In this document: piece by piece, positions 44,781 through 55,376 of the stretch | Layout of the letters: every line of letters begins with the position of its first letter | Position numbering within the stretch: the first letter of the stretch is position 1 | Notes under the pieces: model-generated | Told to the model about the DNA's origin: nothing | The model's database searches: none | What the model saw: only the letters and a program-made list of their open reading frames with translations | Position numbers and translations under genes: made by a program | Source: Panagrolaimus kolymaensis | Lineage: Eukaryota > Nematoda > Chromadorea > Rhabditida > Panagrolaimidae | Length of the DNA stretch: 64,000 bases | NCBI GenBank assembly: GCA_028622995.1 | Contig: JAJQJQ010000058.1 | Span: 992,001 to 1,056,000 of the forward strand | Direction: 5' to 3'

Positions 44781-45944
44781 TTAGGATAAGTTTGCAAATT
44801 TTTTACAAACAAAATTATTATTAACATGAAAACAATTGTCATCATCTAATTCCCCTGCTGTTCCATTAGAACATAAAGCTGAAGTCCAAAGTTTTCCACA
44901 TAATTGTCCATTAACATTATCAGGTTCATTTGGAAGCCATTGAATATAATCCACTGGGCTTCCATCCGACCATTTCCAAGTTGTTTGATTTTTATCATTT
45001 GTATAAAGTCCAACCCAAGTTTGATTAATCCAATTGCAATCATTATCCGAAGCCAAATCTGTAAAAAAGAATGGTTTAAGAGTGCTTGAATTTTAACTAT
45101 ATTTTTACTTGAAATAAATAAAGCTTCTTCTTTGCTATGAAAAGAAGCCAAATGAGCTCCTTGAGTTTTGCATAAATCTTCTGCACTTGTCCAATTGGAG
45201 TTATGATAAACTTTAAAGCATGATTTTGTAGGTTTAAATAAATTCCATCCAATTGAACATGAAATTTGTGGCAGTCTGGTTGTAGTAGTTGGAATAGCTG
45301 GTAGGCGAGTAGTTGTTGTTCTTTGAATTGTAGTAGTAGTTTCAATTTTAGGGATTGTTGAAGTTCTGAAAATTTTAGTCGGAACGGCCTTTGTAGTAAT
45401 GCTAATAGTGGATGTTGGTGTTTGTGATGGGAAATTTGGGATTTTACAAACAAATGGTTTATTTTTGTAACAGTCATCCATATTCCATCGACCATCACTA
45501 AGAGCTATGGAACCACAACTTTGTCCACTTCTTTTAAGTTTTTTGATTGGATTTTCTCTCCAATTTGTGTAATTAAAAGGAGTTCCATCAATCCAAGTCC
45601 AATTTTCAACACCAATTAAATTCATTACACCCATCCAAAAATCAACGATCACTCCTCCACCAAATGTATTATTTGCTTTTTCTTAAAATTTAAATTTTTT
45701 TTAATAATAAATATGTAAAACTTAGAGATAAAAAAGTATTTGTAAAACCTTCATGAACAGAAGTGAGATGTCCATTTTGTTGATTGCAAATTGTTTCAGC
45801 ATTAATAAATGCCGAAAGTTCAGAATGGAAAACATAACAATCTGGGGTTTCAACCCATGTTGGCCATGATACACTTCCATCAGGACAAGTCGCAAGGGTC
45901 AAAGGTAAGAATAATGAAAAAATAAAAGCTGATTGTTGAAACAT
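44781..45944 (-). CDS. Secreted protein with two C-type lectin domains
   Basis: Exons 45722-45944, 45109-45681 and 44781-45058, in phase, about 358 residues. After the signal peptide (MFQQSAFIFSLFLPLTLATC), lectin domain 1 contains VIVDFWMGVMNLIG, TWIDGTPFNYTNW and GRWNMDDCYKNKPFVC. A Thr-rich mucin-like linker (TTTTIQRTTTTRLPAIPTTT) leads to lectin domain 2 (SCFKVYHNSNWTSAEDLC; TWKWSDGSPVDYIQWLPNEP). Domain 2 has EPD and WxWxDG, so it may bind sugar through calcium; domain 1 has NWREN without EPN. Secreted lectins of this type serve in nematode gut and cuticle immunity. It is head-to-head with a close paralogue at 46721. Confidence 0.9.
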
Positions 45945-46720
45945 TTTCGAAGAAATTTGAATGATGATTGCTTTTGTATTGTCTGCTATTTATATACAAA
46001 ACCTAATGCCTCAAAAATTTTGGGTGGATCCGATTTTTTTTTTGCTGCACCTATTTTTGTCAAAGGTCCCAGAATACGGCTACTGCCTAATATCAACATT
46101 AAATTGCGATTATTCATAGTCATCAATGTTGCTAAATATAGTTTAATTTTGACAATTGAACTTCTCTTATCAACAACACACATTCTCAAACACTCCTAAT
46201 TCCGTTTATATTTGCTATTGTCAATAACCACAACAGTTTTAAATATAGCAACCGATAAAAATTATGATACACCCAAATCAGCACAACATTATATTTTATA
46301 AATATCCAAAACAATGCATTTTTGTTTTTATTCTTGGATTTATAAAAGCTGCTTGCTTCAGAAAAAATATTCACTTTTATTCTTAAATTAGTTATTGACG
46401 GCTAAAAAAAATTACTGTAAAATTATCAGGCTACATTCTGCTTACAAAAGAACAAAGAATAAAACATAAATATTTTTTTTTTGATAGTAAAATTGATAAG
46501 AAAATAAAGGAAGACGTAAGTTCTTGACATTCACAGTGGAATGTATTTTGTTTGATTTTAGAGCTGTACAAACAATCGTGTAAACAAATCGCCCATTAAT
46601 TTATTTGCAATTGAGTTGTGGTAAAATAAATTCCGGTATGATTTTAAATTTTTGAGGCATTAGATTTTGGTATAAATAGTTGAGCACAAAAAAACCGTTC
46701 ATCATCCTTATTTTTTAGAA
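45945..46720. promoter_or_regulatory. Shared divergent promoter region with mirrored TATA boxes
   Basis: TATAAATA lies about 50 bp upstream of both lectin genes (45987-45994 on minus; 46671-46678 on plus). Each is preceded by the same TTTTTGAGGCATTAGATTTT-like block, arranged as an inverted duplication. The middle ~500 bp is unique and A/T-rich. Confidence 0.7.
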
Positions 46721-47852
46721 ATGTTTCAACAATCTGTTTTTATTTTTTCATTATTCTTACCTTTGACCCTTGCGACTTGTCCTGATGGAAGTGTACCATG
46801 GCCAACATGGGTTGAAACCCCAGATTGTTATGTTTTCCATTCTGAACTTTCGGCATTTATTAATGCTGAAACAATTTGCAATGAACAAAATGGACATCTA
46901 ACTTCGGTTAATGAAGGATTTACAAATACTTTCCTTGCTCGTAAGTTTTTTTGCGTTAAAAAATGGCATTTTGAATAGTTTTTTTAAAATTTAGAAAAAG
47001 CAAATAACACGTTAGGTGGAGGAGTGATCGTTGATTTTTGGATGGGTGCAATGAATTTAATTGGTGGCGAAACTAATAATTGGACTTGGATTGATGGAAC
47101 ACCTTTCAACTTTACAAATTGGAGAGAAAATCCAATCAAAAAAGTTAAAAGAAGTGGACAAAGTTGTGGTTCCATAGCTCTTAGTGATGGTCGATGGAAT
47201 ATGGATGACTGTTACAAAAATAAACCATTTGTTTGTAAAATCCCAAATTTGCCATCCCAAACACCTACAACAACAACTACAACCACTAAAACTGCATCTA
47301 AATTAACGACAACAAAATCAAAAATTTGTTCAGATTCTCCGCCATTTCCCCATAATAATATTTATTGTTATAAAGGAAATGATTCAAATTCTTGGACATT
47401 TTCAAGTGAAACAGGATACTGTTATAAAACATATTATTATGCAAATTGGGCCACAGCTGAACAATGTTGCTATTTTCTTGATTCTCATTTGGCTTCATTC
47501 CATAGTAAAAAAGAAGTTGATTTTATTGTTGGTAAGAAACTTATAAATAATAATTATAAAAAAAAATTCTCTTTTTTTTCTAGATTTAATTCCCGGAAAC
47601 AAAACTTGCGATGGATTTCATCAAACTTTAGTTGGTTTACTATCGAATGATCACGAAAAAACTTGGCAATGGTCGGATGGAACTCCAGTGGATTATACCA
47701 ATTGGAGTGTAGGAAAACCAAATAGTACAAAAACGCAAAATTATGGAAGACTCATTACTTCTCCATCGTGTGATTCTCCTATCGGCAGCTTAGAAGATGT
47801 TGGCATTGAAGAAATTGCTTTAAATTATGTATGTAAAAAACGTCCTTCTTAA
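46721..47852 (+). CDS. Secreted protein with two C-type lectin domains (paralogue)
   Basis: Exons 46721-46940, 46995-47531 and 47584-47852, in phase, about 341 residues. Its signal peptide and first lectin domain are almost identical to those of the 44781-45944 gene (WTWIDGTPFNFTNWRENP). The linker is shorter (TPTTTTTTTKTASKLTTTKS) and the second lectin domain has diverged (TWQWSDGTPVDYTNWSVGKP, without EPD/EPN). It follows that the pair arose by inverted duplication and domain 2 evolved fast. Likely secreted defence lectin. Confidence 0.9.
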
Positions 47853-47995
47853 AAAAATAAGGTTTTTGTAAAAAAAAATTCTATTTATTGTAAAAAACAC
47901 CGTTTTTTTGATGAATATTTATTTATTTAATTTTAAAAAATTTATTTACAATTTCATGATAAAATATTATATTTAATAATCAAAACACATTTTAA

Positions 47996-49199
47996 AACTC
48001 ATTTTTTGAGAAAATTAAGCTTTTCTGTAAAATTTTGGAACAGCAAAAATTTTTTTTTCGATTTTCTTGGCTGATAATTCGTACCCGGGGGTTTTTAACT
48101 ATGAAAATCACGAAAATAGAGGCCGTTTTGCTATTAGATATACTCATTATGGAGATACAGTAATCTAATTATCTATAATTATGAATTTTTTTATTTTTTA
48201 AAGTTCTATATACCATTCGATTCGTAAAAATGTGCTGAAGAACATTGTAATTGATGCCAACCTTCGAAGTCCATATAAAAATAGTACTATGCCGCTATCA
48301 AAGGGTATGAATTATGGTTTTGACTGGAGAAGTATCTCGTAAAGTCCCCGTTCGCAAGTTTTCTCAATTGATTCGAATTCTCCATACATTTTTACGTATT
48401 TGTGCCGAAAAACATTTAAAAATTTTGTGACCCACGGTACCTATCTATACAAACCTGATATTGCTATAGCGGCATAGTACTATTTTCTTTAGGAAAAATG
48501 TCAAAGTCGTAATTCAAAAGTTTCTTAGAATAATTTTTTACATATTATCGTGTTTTAACATATTTTTATTATAATCAACAAAAAAATTTGTAGATTACTG
48601 TAGGGTTACGGTAAGATTTTTTTGTTGATTATAATAAAAATATGTTAAAACACGATAATATGTAAAAAATTATTCTAAGAAACTTTTGAATTACGACTTT
48701 GACATTTTTCCTAAAGAAAATAGTACTATGCCGCTATAGCAATATCAGGTTTGTATAGATAGGTACCGTGGGTCACAAAATTTTTAAATGTTTTTCGGCA
48801 CAAATACGTAAAAATGTATGGAGAATTCGAATCAATTGAGAAAACTTGCGAACGGGGACTTTACGAGATACTTCTCCAGTCAAAACCATAATTCATACCC
48901 TTTGATAGCGGCATAGTACTATTTTTATATGGACTTCGAGGGTTGGCATCAATTACAATGTTCTTCAGCACATTTTTACGAATCGAATGGTATATAGAAC
49001 TTTAAAAAATAAAAAAATTCATAATTATAGATAATTAGATTACTGTATCTCCATAATGAGTATATCTAATAGCAAAACGGCCTCTATTTTCGTGATTTTC
49101 ATAGTTAAAAACCCCCGGGTACGAATTATCAGCCAAGAAAATCGAGAAAAAAAAATTTTGCTGTTCTTGACGAAGCTCGACTTTCTCAAAAAATGAGTT
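47996..49199. mobile_element. 1.2-kb palindromic element with TTAA target
   Basis: Arms of about 590 bp are nearly perfect reverse complements meeting near 48600 (ATAATCAACAAAAAAAT and its mirror). Termini AACTCATTTTTTGAG are flanked by TTAA on both sides (47992-47995 and 49200-49203). No coding frame. The TTAA duplication is shared with the 13437-13822 element, but the terminal sequence is different. Confidence 0.85.
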
Positions 49200-49412
49200 T
49201 TAAATACCAATTTCATTTTTTTTCAAGCAATCCATTTTTGTTAATGTCAATATCAGTAAACCATTCCGTATTTTGTTCCAATGTTGTAGCATTATGATCT
49301 TGATGAGTAAGATAAACGATTGCTTCGAATTTGCTAATAGCTCCATCAGAATCTTCATCAGCTTTTTCAAAACTCATTATCGAGGTGCTAGTTGTCGTTT
49401 GGTGGAATAAAT
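49200..49412 (-). CDS. EF-hand protein, last exon
   Basis: A good acceptor (TTTTTTTAG/ATTTATTC) opens a frame with two EF-hand loops: DEDSDGAISKFE and DINKNGLLEKNE, both with the usual Asp/Asn positions, Gly at 6 and Glu at 12. The second loop needs one base fewer in the T8 run 49216-49223. As written, the frame ends just after LLEKK. The natural stop TAA (49200-49202) lies inside the TTAA duplicated by the palindromic element. Upstream exons were not identified; a methionine precedes loop 1 (IMSFEKADED). Calcium binding is expected from the loops. Confidence 0.6.
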
Positions 49413-49660
49413 CTAAAAAAATAATTTAACCTTTCGCTTAGGCCATGAATGCGCCGCCAAAACAAATATAAACTTTTTTTAAGTCGAAAAAATTAGTTTA
49501 TTTTTTCTATTTTTTCTTCGAAAATAGTTTTGATTTTAAAACAAGACTATTTGCTTTCTAACAATCATTTCTAAAATATCCATTTTTTCGCCCTTCGTAT
49601 TTATTACCATATTTAATTGAGTTTCCACCTAAAAAACGATTCTTTGTTAAAGGGTTTTTT

Positions 49661-49981
49661 TTAATTGCCGAAAAACTTATTACAATCTGTTATACGACAT
49701 CTCCCACCACAGTTACAGCAGAATCTTAAAAATAAAAAATTTATAGTTTTAAAAAAATAATTAAGATTATTTAATGCTTACATATTGCATGGTTCCGTGG
49801 CACAACACAAACAACATTTATAACGTTTGCAACAAAATGCATCAGACTAAATAAATTACATTTATATTGTTAAATGCCGGGGATTTATATATATATTTTT
49901 CTTAAATTCACCTGATCAAGATTCATCAAGATAAAAAAATTCGATAACGCAAATGGCTAATAATACGTTTTTGCGATACAT
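49661..49981 (-). CDS. Small secreted peptide with twelve cysteines
   Basis: Exons 49912-49981, 49782-49846 and 49661-49724. Exons 2 and 3 encode a dense cysteine pattern (FCCKRYKCCLCC, PCN, FCCNCGGRC, DC). Exon 1 gives a hydrophobic leader (MYRKNVLLAICVIEFF) that loses frame in an A7 run (49933-49939). One base fewer would bring it into phase with exon 2. Signal peptide plus cysteine-rich core suggests a secreted disulphide-rich peptide; it has no close similarity to the 33-40 kb family. An additional open stretch at 49560-49640 might be an alternative last exon. Confidence 0.58.
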
Positions 49982-50549
49982 AATTTTTTTCTTCGATTAA
50001 GATGAAATACAATATCAAAGCGCAATTTAAACAATGCTTTCAATAACAAACAAAAAAATGAATACAAATAGAAAAACAATGGACGATGTATTTATTTGCT
50101 TCTGCCAGGAAGATTCAGATGATCTTTCCGTTATTTTTCTTTTTCTCTCAAACAAAACTTTAATCATCAGAAAGAAGAAGCAAGCGTAGATGAGGACCTC
50201 GTGTTTGCCCTTTCTCTTAAAACAACATAAACATGTTTGGTAACAAAAATAAATGAATGTTAAAACCCGTGCCCCGTTCTAATTGCCAAAGTGCATGATT
50301 TTTATTTATTTCTTAAATTAAATAATTTAATTATAACTAAATCACCCAAAAAAAAAAACATACATAGGTGTTTCAAAGTACGCATGCCACGTTGCACCAA
50401 CAACGCATACAAAAATAATATTTAAAAGCTTTTACTTTGCAGAAATAAAAAAAAATCAAATGTCAAAATGAATATATTTAAATTTAAAAGCAATATTTCT
50501 TTTAAAAAACTTTTTTTAAAGTGTCTAAATAATGTCTAGAAAAAAACCA
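49982..50549. other. Intergenic, no gene seen
   Basis: A/T-rich spacer upstream of a lectin gene. Confidence 0.45.
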
Positions 50550-50556
50550 TATAAAA
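50550..50556 (+). promoter_or_regulatory. TATA box of lectin gene
   Basis: TATAAAA 52 bp upstream of the ATG at 50602, the same spacing as at the other secreted-protein genes here. Confidence 0.55.
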
Positions 50557-50601
50557 ATAATTTTCCAACAATGAATTTTCACTTTCCAACAAAAAAAGAA
50601 A

Positions 50602-51847
50602 ATGTTCCGTTTTCTTTGGTTTGTTTCGTTGTTGGCTTTTTCATTGGGAAAATGTCCTTCAAATAGTATTAGCCGAAACGAAGACCCATCAATTTGTTAC
50701 TCTTTCCACCCAAGTTATTCCAATTTTCAAGATGCTTTAACCATTTGTGAATCATTTGGAGCTGAATTGGTTACCCTCAAAAATAATTACATCAATACTT
50801 TTGTTTCAAGTAAGCTACCATATTTTTTGAATTCAAAAAAAAATAGTATAAAAAATTTTTATTTAGAAATTGCCAGACGCGTTTTCAAAAAATCTCTTGA
50901 AACCAATTATTTTTGGTCTGGTGGTCATCGGCATGTCAATAAAAATGTTTTTGTTTCGATAAATGGAGCAAAATTTGAATATGAAAAGTTTATAATTAAT
51001 TTAAAACGAAAAAATTCTGCTTCATGTGTTTCCGTTAAATTTGAGCAAGGATTTTGGAGAGCTGAAGATTGTTGGAAAAAATTGCCTTTTGTTTGTGAAT
51101 TTTTTGCAAAACAAAACGTAACTCCAATAAATGCCATAAATTTTGATGAAAACAAAAATAACAAAGGCACTTCACCTGATAATGTTAAACCAGCAACCAA
51201 CGAACCAGTAAAAACAAGTTAATAAAAAAAATATTTTTATAAGTTTTTTTAAACTAAATTTTTTTTCATTTTAGCAACAAAATCTACCACTTTGAATCCA
51301 ACCACAAAAATTTCATCGTCGACGACTACCCATACTTTCAATTCAAACAATTATTCATGCCACAAAGGATGGACATTATTTAATGAAACAAAAAGTTGTT
51401 ACAAAATGAAACATCCAAAATCTTGGAAGGATGCAGAAGCCTCGTGTCAAAGGGATAAAGCTCATTTGGCTTCCATTCATAGTGAAGCTGAAAATCATTT
51501 TATCTTGGGTAAAACTCAAAAAAATAACCAAAAGCAAAAACAATTAATTTTTAGAATTAAACAATAAATTTGGAGAAGCATGCGTTCCAGGAAGTCAAAA
51601 ATCTGCTCAAGATCAAATTTGGATTGGTTTTTCTCAAGATAATCAAGGAGTAAACTTTAATGGACAAAAATATAAATGGAGTGATTCAAGTGCAGATGAT
51701 TTTAAAAATTGGGTTAATTTTGATAATTATCAAGGAAATGAACATTGTGGAGCCATGTTAGCGTGCTTCACTAATGGAAAATGGAATGATTATATTTGTT
51801 CGGAAAAGAATAAATATATTTGCAAAAAACCCGCTGTTAAATTATAA
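50602..51847 (+). CDS. Secreted protein with two C-type lectin domains, divergent
   Basis: Exons 50602-50809, 50867-51217, 51275-51508 and 51555-51847, in phase, about 361 residues. Signal peptide (FRFLWFVSLLAFSLG). Domain 1 (ICYSFHPSYSNFQDALTIC ... FWRAEDCWKKLPFVCEF) has lost the WxDG and WND blocks. A Ser/Thr/Asn-rich linker follows. Domain 2 is well kept (SCYKMKHPKSWKDAEASC; IWIGFSQDNQG; YKWSDSSADDFKNW; GKWNDYICSEKNKYICK). The intron phases are the same as in the two lectin genes at 44-48 kb, showing common descent. Confidence 0.88.
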
Positions 51848-52024
51848 CTTTTGCTTTTTTTTTAAATAAATTATAATTGTAAAAGTTTTTTGAAATTTGT
51901 GGAATAAAAATAAAAATGCATAATATTTTTAATTAGCAAAAAAAGTTTTATTCATAAAACTAAACAAAATATAAAAAAAGGTTATAAATAAAAAAGATAC
52001 CACTGTATTGTCAAAATCAAAAAA

Positions 52025-53165
52025 TTACTGTTTCATTTGTTTGTTTCGTTTTTGGAAATAAATAATTTTGAATTCTAAATTCTTTTCTTTTTCATTGATT
52101 TCTGTAACCAAATGTGGGATTTCTTCGAAGCTAATATAATTAGACATTTTGATGGATGCTTGGATTTTGATATTTTCAAATTTGCTGTATTCTTGAATTT
52201 TTCTTTTAATTTTATCAAAAATAAAAGTTTCATGTTTCATTTCTCGAATTCCGAAATCCATTTCCAAATATTTCAAAGAAGAACAATTTTTTTGAATAAA
52301 AATTTGAATATTTTCTAGGATTTTTGTAAGACTAATAATTGTATAAATTCTATGGTTTTCAAGTTTCAATGATTTTAAGTTTTGAAGAATTGGGTTTTCC
52401 ACGTCCATTAAAGGTAAATCACTTGCCCTAGCATAAAGTAACTCGAAATTCGAAGTTGGAATATCAAAAGTTTTCCAGAAATCCAAGGAAATACATTCTG
52501 ATGAAACTCCATTGTTTATACAAAAAGTTTTAACATAATTTAATTGGATTTCTGATAAATTTTGTATTTCATTTTTTCCATATTGAATTTTATCCGCCCA
52601 AAAATAATCAATTTTTAAATAATCTAAAATGGTTGGGAAAAATGGTGCAACTTTCTTCGGAATTTTTGAATCAAATCTAATTTCAAGATTTTTAACGAAA
52701 GGTAAAACATTTGCAATTACGAATTTGGAATCATTTTTCTTGGAAACGATTTCAAGATACGGTCTATCACGATAAAAGGTTTTCAAGCGTCGCGGATTTT
52801 TTGAAAAAGTAACTTCTGTTTTATCGTTCCATTCACAATATCTGAGTTGCTTTAAAGCCATTAAAGTTGCATCAGGAAAAGTTAAATAATAATTCAAAAT
52901 TTTTTCTTCCATTCTGTAAATAATTTTTGTAAAATATTTTGGTAGAATATTTAAGATAATTTCTATTTGGACTTCCAAAGGTAAATTTTTTATCGATGAA
53001 ATGGGGCATTCATTTTGAGTGAATGAAAGATTGGATCTAAAAATTAATGGAAAAAAAATCTATGAACGTAGAATATTTATATTTTATTTCACATTAATCG
53101 TAAGCTTTAGAGAAAATAAAATTGGATACTTACAGTAATTTAGTTTTAGGAGTTTCTTCTACCAT
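52025..53165 (-). CDS. F-box domain protein
   Basis: Exons 53134-53165 and 52025-53036, about 347 residues. Near the N terminus is a clear F-box start (IKNLPLEVQIEIILNIL) followed by a helix-rich segment with LRYCEW. The remainder is leucine-rich with LEIRF, LKIDYFW, LKSLKLENHRIYT and LKYLEMDFG elements typical of F-box proteins with degenerate substrate-binding repeats. Likely SCF ubiquitin ligase receptor; target unknown. It is head-to-head with the 53270 gene, 104 bp apart, so the two probably share a promoter. Confidence 0.82.
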
Positions 53166-53269
53166 ATTCCAAAAATCAAAAAATGGAAAAAAGAATTTTA
53201 TCGGAGATAATAAAAACTTGGGATCAAAGTCTTTGTTTTCTGAAATACTAAATCTTAAAAAATTACCAA

Positions 53270-54817
53270 ATGCAAATATTTCAACGAGATTGTCAAAAAT
53301 TTTGTAAAGAAAATGGATATTTTTATTATTTTGCTTCCAATTTTGAATTGCCTTTTAGCGCTTTATTATCCCAAACTCAAACCATGGTGGCAGAAGGTGA
53401 AAAAGTTTTATGTTGCATTCTCGATGAAACTATTACCCTACAAGTATATATTCGTGGTGAGACTTCTTATCGTCATGATGAACCTGGATGCACTATCGAT
53501 GTAAAAAACACTAATGAATTAAAAACTGAAGCGTTTCGAAATATTTTTAAAAATGCAATCGATAAATTTGGAGTTAAAAAGATTGTTTGTTTATCTCAAA
53601 TTTGTCCAATTTTTGGTAGAACTGATTATGATAAAAAGTTAGCATTATTTGTTAAGAAAACCCTTAAAAATGATTATGATGATTTAAAAATAATTGTTAA
53701 ATCCATCTCTGATTTAACTTTTGAAGCTTTATATCTCAAAACTTTGAATGGAATGGGTGAAAAGAAAAATCCATATTTAATTGAACCTATGTTACTCAAA
53801 GAATTTATTGTTGTTGTTATTCATGGAAATAATAATGATGACAAATTAATGGAAGATGAAAATGGAAGAATTACTTTACCATATGAAAAATCTGCGATCA
53901 TTAAAGTTCAAACAAAAAATGATTATGTTGAGGTGAGTAAATCAGCTTATTTTATAAAAATTTAAAGTTTAAAGTTGTTCATGCAAATTTTTATTTGTTT
54001 TGTTTTAGCTTAAAAATGAAAATAATGAAGAGGTTTATGAAAGAATTGCATTATCTGATTTCTTGGATCAAGAAGTCAACGTAACTTTGAAAGTGGATGA
54101 AAATCGATTTTATTCCTTTTTTGTTAAACCGTTAATCAAACCTCAAAAATTGGTTACATCATTGTTGTTTAAAGATTTAAGTATTTATTCAAAAATGAAA
54201 CCTATAATTTTGTTGTATGAAAATTCTTATTCCATTAGAATTTCAAATAAAAATGGAGGATATAAATCTATGCTTTTTGATGGTAAGTTTTTTTTGGTTA
54301 TCAAAGTTTGACAACCGACACTAAAATTGTAAATATAAATTTGTTTAGGAGAAAAAAGTAATAATTTATTACTTATTAGTTTTATTTATAAAAAACCTAT
54401 TATTGGAAATATGGCTGAACAAACGTTAAAAGATAATCCAAGTTTTGTTATTTACGGTAAAAGAATCTTTTTTAATTTCTTCTTTTTACATTTAGCTTTC
54501 CAGATCTCATTCAACTTTGTTCCATTTCTGACCCGAAACAAGCTGATCCAAAATGGCTTTTTACTGTAAAATTCGATGATGCAGGCATCAAAATTCTGGT
54601 TGAATTTGAAACTTTTGAATGCGAAAAACAAGCAACACCCGCTTTTTTAATGGCTTTGATTTTTCGCGATTGTTTGAATCGAATCAAAAAAGAAACAGGA
54701 GAAAAGGTGACTGAACTTGATCTAAAATTAGTTAAAATCAATAAAAAAATCAAGTTAAAAAGCAATTTAATGGAAGCTGGAGAATTATTAAAAATTAAAG
54801 TTGAAGTTTTTCAATAA
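53270..54817 (+). CDS. Divergent Hsp70/ASKHA-fold-like protein
   Basis: Exons 53270-53932, 54009-54282, 54349-54456 and 54504-54817, in phase, about 452 residues. The order of elements (FELPFSALLSQ; KVLCCILDETITLQVYI; VKKIVCLSQICPIF; IVKSISDLTFEALYLKTL) parallels the second half of an Hsp70 ATPase domain, and is similar in character to the 7356-8526 gene. A beta-rich C-terminal half follows that could correspond to a substrate-binding region. Glycine-rich phosphate loops are missing, so ATPase activity is doubtful. Family assignment rests on motif order only. Acceptor CCAG at 54503 is chosen over TTTAG at 54495 because only it keeps the frame open. An alternative upstream exon in another frame (53122-53307) was not used. 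Confidence 0.6.
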
Positions 54818-55090
54818 AAAAAAAGATTATTTTTGTTGCTTTACTTATTTTATATATTTTTTGAATGTTTCATAAAACATAATTTAAAAAAATAGAAAGA
54901 TTTATTGAATAAATAACATTAGTATCTAACTATAGCCAATATATCTATTTGGTAAGAGATTTGTTTTAATATGATAGAATTTTATTAAAGACTATCTCCC
55001 TTATTTATAAAAAGAAAAATCTTAAATTAAAAAAATATATATATAAATTTAAATTAACAATTGTAAACGACATTTTGTCTCCTTTTGGTA

Positions 55091-55376
55091 TTACAAGCAT
55101 CCAGCTACACAGATACCTTTAATAGCTAGGCATTGAAGTACAGCGACAGTGGGACCTAAAAAAGGTCAAATTAGTAGTAAAGAAATATTTGTATTTTATA
55201 GGCAAAAAATAATAAAACTAACCAAACATTCCAAGATCAACATTATCAAACCATCCTGCTTGTGTATAACAATCGCGTAGATCAAGCATACATTGAGTTA
55301 CACAAGCATTATCAACCGAATTAACATCATTAATGAAAAAGCAAATAGTTAATAAAAAAATGAAACAACGCTGCAT
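55091..55376 (-). CDS. Small secreted peptide with six cysteines
   Basis: Exons 55223-55376 and 55091-55155, in phase, 72 residues. Signal peptide (MQRCFIFLLTICFFINDVNS) followed by ACVTQCMLDLRDC, QC, GIC and AGC. The short length, acidic middle and cysteine spacing differ from the 33-40 kb family. Secretion is expected; role unknown. Confidence 0.75.

Noticed and set aside
45097..45498. 133-codon minus-strand frame within the lectin gene
   Set aside because: Out-of-frame shadow of the exon encoding the Thr-rich linker and lectin domain 2.
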